Below are positions 16,668-24,811 of a stretch of 64,000 bases of DNA, in pieces. The notes under the pieces were generated by a model, which made no database searches, was not told the DNA's origin, and saw nothing but the letters and a program-made list of their open reading frames with translations. The position numbers and the translations under genes were made by a program. How positions within the stretch are numbered: the first letter of the stretch is position 1; each line of letters begins with the position of its first letter. Source of the DNA: Chloroflexota bacterium (GTDB lineage Bacteria > Chloroflexota > JAJPGV01); the NCBI GenBank assembly GCA_021325635.1, contig JAJPGV010000034.1:124745-188744 (forward strand), written 5' to 3'.

Positions 16668-17779
16668 GGCGGCTGCCGGGGCATCCTCGTTGGCGGCTGT
16701 CAGCCGGCTCCTTACCGGCTGGGGCAGCTTTGGCGGCTGCTCTCCTGGCCGCCTGCGGAACGGCGATCTCGCAACCGGCGGTCCCCAGCGGTGGGGACGC
16801 CATGGCCGTCATGGCCACGTACAGCGGATCGGATCGCCAGCAGCAGCTAGAGGCTGGGGCGCGCAAGGAGGGCGAGCTGCGCTGGTATTCGGCCAGCCTC
16901 GTCGAGGCCGCGAGCGCTCCAATTGCCGCGGCGTTCATGCAGAAATACCCCTTCGTCAAGGTTGAAGCGATACAGCTCGACGGCGCCGCGATGCTGTCGC
17001 GATACCGCGACGAAGCCAACGCTGGCCAGCATACGGCCGACGTCTTGGAGGCGCCCTATCTCGCTATTTCCGGCCTGGACAAGCTCGGCCTGCTCCAACC
17101 CTTCAGCTCACCACTCACAAAGGACCTTCCACCTCAGCTGTACGCCGGCGACCATGCGTTCATTGGCGATCAGCAGGTGCCCTTAGGCGTAGCGACGAAC
17201 ACGAAGATCATCCCCGACGGCATCGCGCCCAGGAGCTACGACGACCTGCTGAAGCGTGACCTGAAGGGCAAGCTGAGCACTCAGGACACGAGTCAGGCGG
17301 TGCGGTTCACCGGTGCGATGGCCCTGATCAAGGGCGAGGACTTCGTGCGTAGGCTAGGAGGCCAGAATGTGGTGATGTCGAACCAGAGTGCGGACGCAGT
17401 GGTCGCGTCGGTCGCTTCGGGCGAGGTCGCTGTCACCTTTCCAGCCTCCCTTTGGACCGCTCGACGGCCGGATCTCAAGAACGCGCCGGTTCGCTGGATC
17501 CCGCTCGATCCGGTCCCGGTGGACGTCGGCTACGCCGCCATCGCTCGGAGCGCGCCGCATCCCTATGCCGCCCTGCTGTTCCTCGACTTCCTGCTGTCCC
17601 AGAGCGGCCAGGAGCAATACGCCAAAGCGGGATCGGGGCCGGTACGCCAGGGCGCAGGCACGCAGTCCGGAAGCCCTTCCTTCAAGCCCTTTTATCCGGA
17701 CCAGCAGGTCAGCGGTGACTATGATGCGACCTATGCACAGTGGAGCAAGCTGCACCATGACGTCTTTCGAAAGCGTTGA
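16664..17779 (+). CDS. Extracellular solute-binding lipoprotein, family 1 type
   Basis: 371 residues. The best start is TTG 16664, which overlaps the preceding stop as TTGA and gives a textbook lipoprotein signal: Arg-rich N-terminus, hydrophobic AGAALAAALLAAC lipobox. The mature part resembles iron/polyamine-type family 1 binding proteins: ARKEGELRWYSAS, FMQKYPFVKVEAI, ADVLEAPYLA, LLFLDFLLSQSGQEQYAKAG. The frame is open upstream to 16427 but that part is the cyclase read in another frame. It differs in class from the other binding protein of this operon, so two ligands or two uptake routes may be served. Confidence 0.85.
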   Translation: MRRLPGHPRWRLSAGSLPAGAALAAALLAACGTAISQPAVPSGGDAMAVMATYSGSDRQQQLEAGARKEGELRWYSASLVEAASAPIAAAFMQKYPFVKVEAIQLDGAAMLSRYRDEANAGQHTADVLEAPYLAISGLDKLGLLQPFSSPLTKDLPPQLYAGDHAFIGDQQVPLGVATNTKIIPDGIAPRSYDDLLKRDLKGKLSTQDTSQAVRFTGAMALIKGEDFVRRLGGQNVVMSNQSADAVVASVASGEVAVTFPASLWTARRPDLKNAPVRWIPLDPVPVDVGYAAIARSAPHPYAALLFLDFLLSQSGQEQYAKAGSGPVRQGAGTQSGSPSFKPFYPDQQVSGDYDATYAQWSKLHHDVFRKR

Positions 17780-17835
17780 ACCGCGGGACGTGAGCTCGCG
17801 ACTATGTCCGAACCCTGAACACTCGAGGAGGCCCA

Positions 17836-18936
17836 ATGTCAACTAACGCCGAGATGCCTGCCGACCTTTTGGACGGGGCTCGGAACGTGGTGAAGTACGC
17901 CGAGATTCGACCAGGTCAGCAGGTGCTGATCCACACCGAGCCTGGCTTCGACGATCCGCTATTGGTCGAAGCGGTGCGCACGGCGGTGGCGGAGGCGGGG
18001 GCGCGGCCCGCGGTCATGCACACGGAGCATTGGGATAAGCAGCGGGAAGCGCCACCGCCGGTATTCGAAAAGGCCATTGAAGCCTGTGACGTGCTCATCG
18101 GGCAGGGCGAGTACCTGCACACCAAGAACCACTACCTGCAGGTTGCATTGTTCGAGCGCGGCTTGGTGTACATCAACAGCGAGGCCAAGACCCGCGAGGC
18201 CATGTCCTCCCTGTACGGCCGTTTTCCCGCCGACGTTCTGTTCGCCATCGGCACCAAGACTCTCGAGAGCCTCACCCCCGGCAGCCTCGTGCGCGTCACC
18301 ACCGCTGCTGGCACAGACCTCTCCATGACGGTGCAGCCCGAGACGGTCGGGGGTTACTGCTACCCCTTCAAGTACGACAGCCCTGGCCACAAGAAAGGCG
18401 TGCCGGGGGGCACGAGCTGTTTCCATCCCGAAGATCCGGTCAATGGCGTCATTGCCGTCGAGGCCATTACCAAGGGCAACCGCACGCCGAAGACAATCCT
18501 CGATACGCCGCTCTTCCTGACGGTCGAAGACCATCGGGTGGTGGCAGCCGAGGGCGAATGCGCCGACTGGTGGGAAGACTTCATGAGGACTCGCGGCGAC
18601 GAGAACAGCGGCTGGGTGGCGGAGTGCATGTGGGGCGTTCACCCCAAGGCCGGCGGCGGCGGCAGAGGCGCTTCCAATCCCCATCTGCTGCACTTCGGGC
18701 TCGGCAATTCGATTGCTTACGGTGGGCCGACGTTCTCCCATACCTGGCAGGTGATGTTCGTTACCGACGCCACATTAACGGTCAACGGGAAGCCCCTGTT
18801 GGATAACGGGCACCTGACGCTCTTGGACGACCCGGAGGTTCGTGCTGTCGCAGCGCGCTTCGGCGACCCTGATGAGCTGCTGTCACAGGTTCCAGCCACG
18901 CTGGCAGATCAATTCGGAGGTCCGGGTGGTGAGTGA
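17836..18936 (+). CDS. M29 aminopeptidase / NicX-clan metalloprotein with altered metal site
   Basis: 366 residues with the fold pattern of M29 (leucyl aminopeptidase T) proteins, the clan that also holds 2,5-dihydroxypyridine dioxygenase NicX. GAGGAGG seven bases before ATG 17836 fixes the start. Compared from memory with M29 enzymes, Glu263 (VAECMWG), His286 (LLHFGLG) and His302 (FSHTW) remain, but the first ligand Glu is replaced (Thr193 region, GGTSCFH) and the terminal H-x-D motif reads HTW. So a two-metal peptidase is unlikely; a single-metal enzyme is possible. Fifth gene of the operon; the next gene overlaps its end by 8 bp. Confidence 0.75.
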   Translation: MSTNAEMPADLLDGARNVVKYAEIRPGQQVLIHTEPGFDDPLLVEAVRTAVAEAGARPAVMHTEHWDKQREAPPPVFEKAIEACDVLIGQGEYLHTKNHYLQVALFERGLVYINSEAKTREAMSSLYGRFPADVLFAIGTKTLESLTPGSLVRVTTAAGTDLSMTVQPETVGGYCYPFKYDSPGHKKGVPGGTSCFHPEDPVNGVIAVEAITKGNRTPKTILDTPLFLTVEDHRVVAAEGECADWWEDFMRTRGDENSGWVAECMWGVHPKAGGGGRGASNPHLLHFGLGNSIAYGGPTFSHTWQVMFVTDATLTVNGKPLLDNGHLTLLDDPEVRAVAARFGDPDELLSQVPATLADQFGGPGGE

Positions 18937-19309
18937 CGTTTTCCACGAGCTCGAGTCGGCGCTCGAAGTGGCGGCGGCAACCCGTCGCGGCCAGCTCGCC
19001 TTGCGCGGCCACGACGAGGATTTCCAGATCGAGGTGGACGGCCAGCCCTTTCACCTGGCTATCGAGCGTGGCGGATTCGTCCTCAGCCCTGGCGCCTCGC
19101 CCCGCCGCCAGCCGATGCGCTTCACCAGGGTGCAGGTCGACGCCCCAACGCTGCACGCCATCCTCGCCGGGGACGTCAGCCCGGTCGAGGCCATGGAGCA
19201 GGGCAAGCTGTTCCTGCGCACTCGCCTTTACGGCGGCGCGCTGTTCACCATGTTGCTGCGCGCCGCCTACGACCTGGCGCGAGAGTCCCGCCTCGCGGCG
19301 CGCGGCTAA
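18929..19309 (+). CDS. SCP2 sterol-binding-like small protein
   Basis: 126 residues resembling the SCP2/alkyl-sulfatase C-terminal lipid-binding domain: FQIEVDGQPFHLAIERGG, THARVQVDAPTLHAILAGDVSPVEAMEQGKLFLRTRL-type ending in a helix before the C-terminus (paraphrased; the printed pattern ILAGDVSPVEA is the diagnostic turn). GTG 18929 is preceded by GGAGG at 18916-18920, eight bases away, and overlaps the stop of the M29-like gene, so translation is probably coupled. Such domains bind hydrophobic ligands. As last gene of the operon it may carry a substrate for the preceding metalloprotein, an inference from position only. Confidence 0.65.
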   Translation: MSDVFHELESALEVAAATRRGQLALRGHDEDFQIEVDGQPFHLAIERGGFVLSPGASPRRQPMRFTRVQVDAPTLHAILAGDVSPVEAMEQGKLFLRTRLYGGALFTMLLRAAYDLARESRLAARG

Positions 19310-19326
19310 CCCGCCACCTGGCGGGC

Positions 19327-20376
19327 CTACACCCCGCCGGTGTTGTCTCCGTAAAGGCTGCGGAAGAAGCCTTCGTCGTCGAGCTGCTGGATGAGGCTGC
19401 GGTCGATGAATTCTTCTGCCTTGCGGCCCTTGGCCTTCGGATCGTCGATCGAATTGTCGATGACGTACTGCAGACCGGGAATGCTGAGGTCCGGCACCTT
19501 GCTGGTGAACTTGAGGGCGAAGGCCTGCCAGGTCTCATCGAGTGCCCCGGGATCGTCCAGCTTGGTGAACGCCGCCAGCGAGTTCTCGCTCGCTTCGCGG
19601 TTGGTCTTGTAGAACTTGATGCCCTCCGTCAAGCTGCGCAGGAAGCGGACGACGACGTCGCGATGATCCCTCAGATACGGCTTGGTGGTCACAAAGGCGC
19701 TCGACTGGTAGGCCAGATTCAACGCCGAGACGTCGATGAGCTCGTTGATGCCCAGCTTGCGGGCGGCATAGGTATATGGCTCGGTAATCGCAATCGCATC
19801 GACGGCCCCGTTCTGGAGGGCTTGAATGCGGTTCTGCTGCGGCAGGTTGATGACCTGAACGTCCGTAGGCTTCAGGCCATACCGTGCCAGCACCAAATTC
19901 ACGGTCGACTGATCGTTGCCGCCACCTGGCGTCGAACCCACCTTCTTGCCCTTCAGATCGGGCACGGTCTTGATTTCGGGCCGGCTGAAGATCGAGAAGA
20001 AGGTGGTGTTCACCGCGCCGGCGAACATGACGATGTTGGCTCCGCTGATCTGCGCCTGGAGGATGGCCGGAGAACCCTGCATGGCAATGGAGATGTCGCC
20101 GCTGAGCAGCGCCGCCAACAGCTCGGGGGCGCCGTTGATGACCTGCAAATCCACGTCCAGGCCGTTCTTCTCGAACAGGCCGGCGTCCTTGGTGACCTGC
20201 AGGATCGCTCCCGGCGCGGCTACCGAGGGATTCGCGACTTTGATCTTGATGAGCTGCGAAGGCTGACTGGCCGCGGATCCGCAGGCGGCCAGCATCGCGG
20301 CCCCGGCAATGATGGCCAGGGCAAACAGTCGCAAGCCCAGCCACTGCCGGTTCATGGTGAAGGCCTTGGCGGTCAT
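19327..20376 (-). CDS. ABC transporter solute-binding lipoprotein, NMT1/SsuA type
   Basis: 349 residues from ATG 20376. Signal peptide with hydrophobic FALAIIAGAAM and lipobox LAAC, then VTKDAGLFEKNGLDVDLQ, SRPEIKTVPDLKGKKVGSTPGGG and IDNSIDDPKAKGRKAEEFIDRS near the end, as in the sulfonate/nitrate-type binding proteins. Its ATG shares bases with the TGA of the isochorismatase upstream (ATGA), so the two are translated together. An alternative ATG lies at 20355. It ends tail to tail with the SCP2-like gene 17 bp away. No permease or ATPase nearby. Confidence 0.87.
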   Translation of the reverse strand: MTAKAFTMNRQWLGLRLFALAIIAGAAMLAACGSAASQPSQLIKIKVANPSVAAPGAILQVTKDAGLFEKNGLDVDLQVINGAPELLAALLSGDISIAMQGSPAILQAQISGANIVMFAGAVNTTFFSIFSRPEIKTVPDLKGKKVGSTPGGGNDQSTVNLVLARYGLKPTDVQVINLPQQNRIQALQNGAVDAIAITEPYTYAARKLGINELIDVSALNLAYQSSAFVTTKPYLRDHRDVVVRFLRSLTEGIKFYKTNREASENSLAAFTKLDDPGALDETWQAFALKFTSKVPDLSIPGLQYVIDNSIDDPKAKGRKAEEFIDRSLIQQLDDEGFFRSLYGDNTGGV

Positions 20377-21089
20377 CGAGCCACCGCCGTGGGAGACGTG
20401 ATTGACAGCTTGCTCATCAGCTCCTCCGCCGTTAATACCCATACGAAACTGCCGGCCATCAGCTCCAGCGCCATGCGGTGCTGATCCTTGCCTCGCCAGC
20501 TGGCGACGCACTCGGCCACCACAATCGGCTTGTAGCCTCGATTCGATGCCGAAAACACCGTCGAAAGCACACATGTGTCGGTGTTGATGCCCATGATGAC
20601 TACGGTGTCGGCGCCGTAGACACGGCGCAGCAGCACGTCCAGGTCCGTGTCCAGAAACGCATCCATGCTCTTCTTGGTGGTGACGTGCACGTCGTCCGGT
20701 CCCAGCAGGGCCGCCGGGATCTGAGCCTGAGGCGATCCCTCCAGGCGGTCGTTGATGGTCCGGCCCTCCTGCTGGTCCTTCAGCTTCTTGGCGGGTGAAA
20801 CGTCGAATCCGCTCTTGACCTCGGCCGGCCGGCGGCTGACATACGCATGGATCACGGGAATGCCGAGGCTCCGAGCACGGTCGAGCACTTTCCGGCCGTA
20901 GGTAAGCAGCCGTTCGGCATCGGCGGCGGCCAGCGGCCGGATCGCCACTTCCCGGTCGAGGTAATTGCGCTGCATATCGACGGTGACCACGACCGTGCGA
21001 GCGGCGTCGACGTGCAGCAGCTGATTCATCTGCTGCTTGTGCGCGGTACGGCTGGCCGTTTCCAGCGGTTCCCGCGGGTCTAAGCCCAT
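20373..21089 (-). CDS. Isochorismatase-like cysteine hydrolase
   Basis: 238 residues. The triad is Asp in VVTVDMQRNYLD, Lys in VTTKKSMDAF and Cys in GINTDTCVLSTVF. GGGGGAG five bases before ATG 21089 supports the start. It is distinct in sequence from the isochorismatase at 13266. The following binding protein overlaps it by ATGA, which repeats the hydrolase-plus-binding-protein pairing seen in the plus-strand operon. The substrate may be an amide such as maleamate or a carbamoyl compound; not shown by sequence. Confidence 0.87.
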   Translation of the reverse strand: MGLDPREPLETASRTAHKQQMNQLLHVDAARTVVVTVDMQRNYLDREVAIRPLAAADAERLLTYGRKVLDRARSLGIPVIHAYVSRRPAEVKSGFDVSPAKKLKDQQEGRTINDRLEGSPQAQIPAALLGPDDVHVTTKKSMDAFLDTDLDVLLRRVYGADTVVIMGINTDTCVLSTVFSASNRGYKPIVVAECVASWRGKDQHRMALELMAGSFVWVLTAEELMSKLSITSPTAVAR

Positions 21090-21225
21090 GTCACTCCCCC
21101 ACCCAATCGACTTGGCTGCGTTTCTCGTTCGGAATCATACGCCCGCCGCCTTCCGCCGGCCAACATCGGGTGACGCCCCATTGGATCGGCGGTCGAATGG
21201 CAGCTGTGCGGAGCAGGGTCGGAGC

Positions 21226-21972
21226 TCATCCTGCGGTGGTCGGGGTCAACGGTCGCAGCGTTGCGAGCAGGCTGCCGCAGCCCTCGAAGCTGTCACGGAT
21301 GTTCAAGCGCTTGAAGGAGCCGAAAGCGTAGGCCAGCGAAGCCGTTACGACAGGCAGGCCAAGCTCCTGCTCGAGCAGACGCGCCGCCTCGAGTGTGGGC
21401 CAGCGGCCGCAGGGCATGAAGATGGCGTCCGCGTTCGGAGCGGCCGCCGCCGCCTCGCGTCCGATGCGCAGGGCGGCATGCTCGGGCAGCATGCCAATGG
21501 TGGCGTTGTTTTCGATGCCCAGGCCCTTGCAGCCCTGCACCTCGAACCCGGCTTCGTTCAGATAGTTGATCAGCCGCTCGTCTAGTGTGGGCGGATAGGG
21601 CGTCGCCAGGACTGGCCGTGTGCTGTGGACTGCATGCAGCGCGTCAGTCTCCAACTCCGTCCCCGTGACGCAGGGAATACCGCAGGCCCTGGTGAGCTGT
21701 TCCGAAATGCGTTTCTCGCTGCCGAAGCCCTGCAAAGTGATGAGCGGTGAGCCGCCGGCAATGATCAAGTCCGGCTTGTCCTCGGCTACGTCGATGGCGG
21801 CCGCTTCCAGACTGCGCAGCCGCGACTCGAGATCACCGTCTCGAAGGTTTCGAACGGTGCCGGTGACGTTCAGAAACATTGTTCCTCGCGGGGCCACGCG
21901 ATAGAACTCGTAGACGATCCAGTCGCCTCGTGAGGGAGCGAGATGCGCCACCCTCCCACGCCAGCCGTACAT
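21226..21972 (-). CDS. Asp/Glu racemase-superfamily protein, arylmalonate decarboxylase-like
   Basis: 248 residues. Compared from memory with arylmalonate decarboxylase it matches well in the second half: LATPYPPTLDERLINYLNEAGF, CKGLGI, and FMPCGRWPTLEAARLLEQELGLPVV. Only one of the two superfamily cysteines is present (MPCGRW); the first position reads GGSPLI. Two-Cys racemases and maleate isomerases need both, so a one-Cys decarboxylase-type reaction is more likely. AGGAGG eight bases before ATG 21972 fixes the start; the frame extends to 22002. A paralogue lies at 35399-36151 with the same MYGWR N-terminus. Confidence 0.8.
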   Translation of the reverse strand: MYGWRGRVAHLAPSRGDWIVYEFYRVAPRGTMFLNVTGTVRNLRDGDLESRLRSLEAAAIDVAEDKPDLIIAGGSPLITLQGFGSEKRISEQLTRACGIPCVTGTELETDALHAVHSTRPVLATPYPPTLDERLINYLNEAGFEVQGCKGLGIENNATIGMLPEHAALRIGREAAAAAPNADAIFMPCGRWPTLEAARLLEQELGLPVVTASLAYAFGSFKRLNIRDSFEGCGSLLATLRPLTPTTAG

Positions 21973-22205
21973 GCGCGTACCTCCTCTCCCGGCCGCCATC
22001 ATAGCTTTTCTGAGCCGGCAGGGCTAAAACCTTAGGCTGCTCTCAGCGAGGTCTCAGCTCATGTTGAGACTCCAAGGCTACGCTGTGTCCCAGGCATCAG
22101 TATCAATGGCCAGCGAGCATGGACAAATACCGGCTGCTGAGAGCCATACTCTCGCGGTATTCGTATGTCTGATCGCCGTCTCAATGCTTGTGGATTGGTA
22201 GCATC

Positions 22206-24002
22206 ATGAAGTCGCAGACACTACGACTCTTCGCCCTGGCTCTGTTGAGCGTGTCCATGGTGGCCTGCTCGCCGGCGACGACCATTGCCGGCGCACAGCG
22301 CACGGTGCAGGACGGGCTGCATCAGGTGCAATCTCGGCTGCCGTTTCTACGAGGGGTTGGGATCACAGCGCCGGCTGGCAGCCAGGAGGCCGCCATCCAG
22401 CTCGTGATCATGCGGGGCAACTTCGAGCAGGAGCAAGCCATCGCCTCGCGTGATTCGTCGGTCATGAAGGACACGACCACCGACGCGCACTACCAGCAGG
22501 TTGCGCAGGACAACCAGGACATGATCGATGGCGGCGTGACCAGCATCAAGCTCGTGGGCTTGGACTGGGGACCGATCCAGGTCAACGGCAGCCAGGCGAC
22601 GGCCACTACTTATGAAACGTGGACAAGCCAGTTTTCCGATGGATCGACCGATCAGTCTCGCGATCGCAACGTCTATCGCCTTGTCCAGCAGAACGGCGTT
22701 TGGAAGATCGACGCCGACGATCATCCGGACAGCGACCTGGGTCAGCCCAGCGCTCCGGCGTCTCCGGGCGGCGGGTCGCCAGCACCTTCTCGGCCATCTC
22801 CGGGCACCGGCGCGGCGCCATCCGGCCGAGGTCGCGGTGCCCAGCCATCATCGGGAGCGTCGCCGGCAGTAACGGCCGCACCCGGCTCGCCCGAGGCAGC
22901 CGTCGAGCAGGTGATCCTGCGTGGCAACCAGGAGCAGGAGCAGGCAATTGCCTCCAAAGACTCCTCGGTGATGAAAGATACGTCGACCGACACCTACTAC
23001 CAGGACCTCTCGCAGGTCAATCAGGACATGATCGACGGTGGTATCACCGCGATCAAGTTGATTGGCCTGGACTGGGGCCAGGTGTCCATCGACGGCTCGA
23101 ACGCCACGGCCACGACGTTCGAGACCTGGTCGACGACGTACAACGATGGCTCGACGGATCAATCCCGCGACCGGAACGTCTACACGCTGGTCCTGCAGAA
23201 CGGTTCCTGGAAGATCCAGGCGGACGACCATCCTGACGACACCTTCATTCCACCGCCGGGCGCTCCCGGCAGCGGATCGGGCAGTCCTTCGCCCTCGCCG
23301 CGAGTCCCCAGTGCGCCGGCCGGAGCCGGCCGCGGTCAGTCGGTGAACTGGTCGGGCTACGCAGCCAGCGGAGGGAAGTTCACGGGCGTTTCCGGCACAT
23401 GGACGGTGCCTCAACCCTCGGGAGCCGGAGCCGTGGGAGCAGACGCGGCCTGGGTTGGTATTGGAGGACTGCGATCGCGCGACCTGCTCCAGGCTGGGAC
23501 CGAAGAGACCGTGCTGAGCACGGGCCGCACCCGCTACAACGCCTGGATCGAAATGCTGCCGCAGTTCTCGCACCCGGTTCCCCTACCGGTTCACCCCGGT
23601 GATTCGGTGACGGTCAGCATCACCCAGCAGCCCGACGGCTCCTGGCAGGTGGCTTTTAAGAACAACACGACGGGCGCGACCTACGACCGCACCGTACAGT
23701 ACGACTCGTCATTCTCCTCGGCTGAATGGATCGAGGAGGCGCCCAGCTCAGGGCGCGGCGGAGTCGTGCCGATCGACAACTTTGGCGCCGTGGCATTTAC
23801 CAACGCCACGGCGGTCAAGGACGGCAAGACCGTGAATCTGCGTGACGCTCAGGCCAGCCCCATCACCATGATCAACGGGAACCGCCAGCCCCTCGCCAGC
23901 CCTTCCGGTATCGGCCAGGACGGCGCCAGTTTTACCGTGACTCGCACCGGCAACAGCGCCGGCGCGGGCCAATCCGGCGGCCGAGCCAGGCCAGCAGCCT
24001 AA
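22206..24002 (+). CDS. Secreted lipoprotein: two NTF2-like repeats fused to a G1 (eqolisin) glutamic peptidase
   Basis: 598 residues from ATG 22206. Signal peptide with lipobox MVAC. Residues 58-174 and 227-343 are two copies of one NTF2/SnoaL-like module, about 75 percent identical by eye, both containing QEQAIAS, DSSVMKDT, NQDMIDGG, DGSTDQSRDRNVY and ADDHP. Pro/Ser/Gly-rich linkers follow each. Residues 379-580 match G1 peptidases: NWSGYAASGGKFTGVSGTW, AAWVGIGG, catalytic Gln429 in LLQAGTE and Glu507 in SAEWIEEAP, and VVPIDNFGAVAFTNATA. Such enzymes work at acid pH outside the cell. It stands alone between minus-strand genes. Confidence 0.82.
   Translation: MKSQTLRLFALALLSVSMVACSPATTIAGAQRTVQDGLHQVQSRLPFLRGVGITAPAGSQEAAIQLVIMRGNFEQEQAIASRDSSVMKDTTTDAHYQQVAQDNQDMIDGGVTSIKLVGLDWGPIQVNGSQATATTYETWTSQFSDGSTDQSRDRNVYRLVQQNGVWKIDADDHPDSDLGQPSAPASPGGGSPAPSRPSPGTGAAPSGRGRGAQPSSGASPAVTAAPGSPEAAVEQVILRGNQEQEQAIASKDSSVMKDTSTDTYYQDLSQVNQDMIDGGITAIKLIGLDWGQVSIDGSNATATTFETWSTTYNDGSTDQSRDRNVYTLVLQNGSWKIQADDHPDDTFIPPPGAPGSGSGSPSPSPRVPSAPAGAGRGQSVNWSGYAASGGKFTGVSGTWTVPQPSGAGAVGADAAWVGIGGLRSRDLLQAGTEETVLSTGRTRYNAWIEMLPQFSHPVPLPVHPGDSVTVSITQQPDGSWQVAFKNNTTGATYDRTVQYDSSFSSAEWIEEAPSSGRGGVVPIDNFGAVAFTNATAVKDGKTVNLRDAQASPITMINGNRQPLASPSGIGQDGASFTVTRTGNSAGAGQSGGRARPAA
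22377..22727 (+). repeat. NTF2-like module, copy 1 of a 117-codon tandem duplication
   Basis: First copy of the internal duplication in the G1 peptidase lipoprotein; copy 2 starts 507 bp later after a Pro/Ser/Gly-rich spacer. Confidence 0.8.
22884..23234 (+). repeat. NTF2-like module, copy 2 of a 117-codon tandem duplication
   Basis: Second copy; no gaps are needed against copy 1 over 117 codons, and the segments DGSTDQSRDRNVY and DSSVMKDT are identical at protein level. Confidence 0.8.
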
Positions 24003-24012
24003 GTCCCAGCGC

Positions 24013-24810
24013 CTAAGCTTTGCGCCGCCCCAGCTGGGGCCAGCCCGCCGGAGCCATGGCCTTGCTCACGCGCTCCTCGATGGGAAGGCTCGCGTCCCAG
24101 TCCTCGGCCGTGAGTCGCATGCCGTTGCAGCCGTCCGAGGCGCTCGAAGCGAGCCATACCGCGGGAGCCTGCATCACTTCAGGCTGCAGACGGTGGCTGG
24201 GACCGCCGGTAGGCACCACCATGTGGGTCTCGACGGCCCTGCCGGGAAGCAAGACGTTGGCTGTAACACCGCTGTCCTTCAGGTCATGGGCCATCGCTGC
24301 CAGCAGGGCCTCGTGACCGGCTTTGGATGGTCCATAGGGAATCCCGTGCAGCATGGTGTCCAGGCTGGTCGTAACGCCGATGATCCGGCCCCATCCCTGC
24401 GCCCTCAGGTGGCCGACGGCCGCTCGGGCCATGAAGAAGGGACCGCTCAGGTTCGTGCCGATCGTCCTGTTCCAGTGCTCGACCGGCAGATTCCAGAAAG
24501 CGTCGTAGCGCGGATTGATGCCGGCGTTGTTGACCAGGACGTGTAGGCCGCCCAAGCGATCGAGCGTCTGCCGCACGATGCGCTCGGCATCCTCCGGGTT
24601 GCCCACGCTGCCCACGACGGTGCTTACGCAGTCTGGCCCACCGATCTCACGGGCCTGCTGAGCCGTGAGATCCAGGTTCTCGCCGTCCACGTCGGCCAGG
24701 GTTACACGGGCGCCCGCGCGGACGAAGGCCAGAGCAATCGCCCGGCCAATCCCGATCTGGCTGGCGGCCCCGGTGACGATAGCGACCTTACCCCGCAGCT
24801 CATCGGTCAC
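24013..24810 (-). CDS. Short-chain dehydrogenase/reductase (SDR)
   Basis: 265 residues. Cofactor loop TGAASQIGIG, Asp in LADVDGEN suggesting NAD preference, NNAG motif NNAGINP, catalytic Ser in GVTTS and Tyr/Lys in YGPSKAG. The C-terminus lacks the usual TGQ..DGG and instead reads CNGMRLTAEDWD, so the last part is divergent. It starts with GTG 24810, one base after the stop of the LLM-class oxidoreductase, so these two redox genes form an operon. Substrate unknown. Confidence 0.87.
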   Translation of the reverse strand: MTDELRGKVAIVTGAASQIGIGRAIALAFVRAGARVTLADVDGENLDLTAQQAREIGGPDCVSTVVGSVGNPEDAERIVRQTLDRLGGLHVLVNNAGINPRYDAFWNLPVEHWNRTIGTNLSGPFFMARAAVGHLRAQGWGRIIGVTTSLDTMLHGIPYGPSKAGHEALLAAMAHDLKDSGVTANVLLPGRAVETHMVVPTGGPSHRLQPEVMQAPAVWLASSASDGCNGMRLTAEDWDASLPIEERVSKAMAPAGWPQLGRRKA

Positions 24811-24811
24811 C

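Noticed and set aside
20373-21089. Calling the isochorismatases maleamate amidase (NicF) or nicotinamidase by name
   Set aside because: The triad is shared by the whole superfamily; sequence alone does not fix the substrate.
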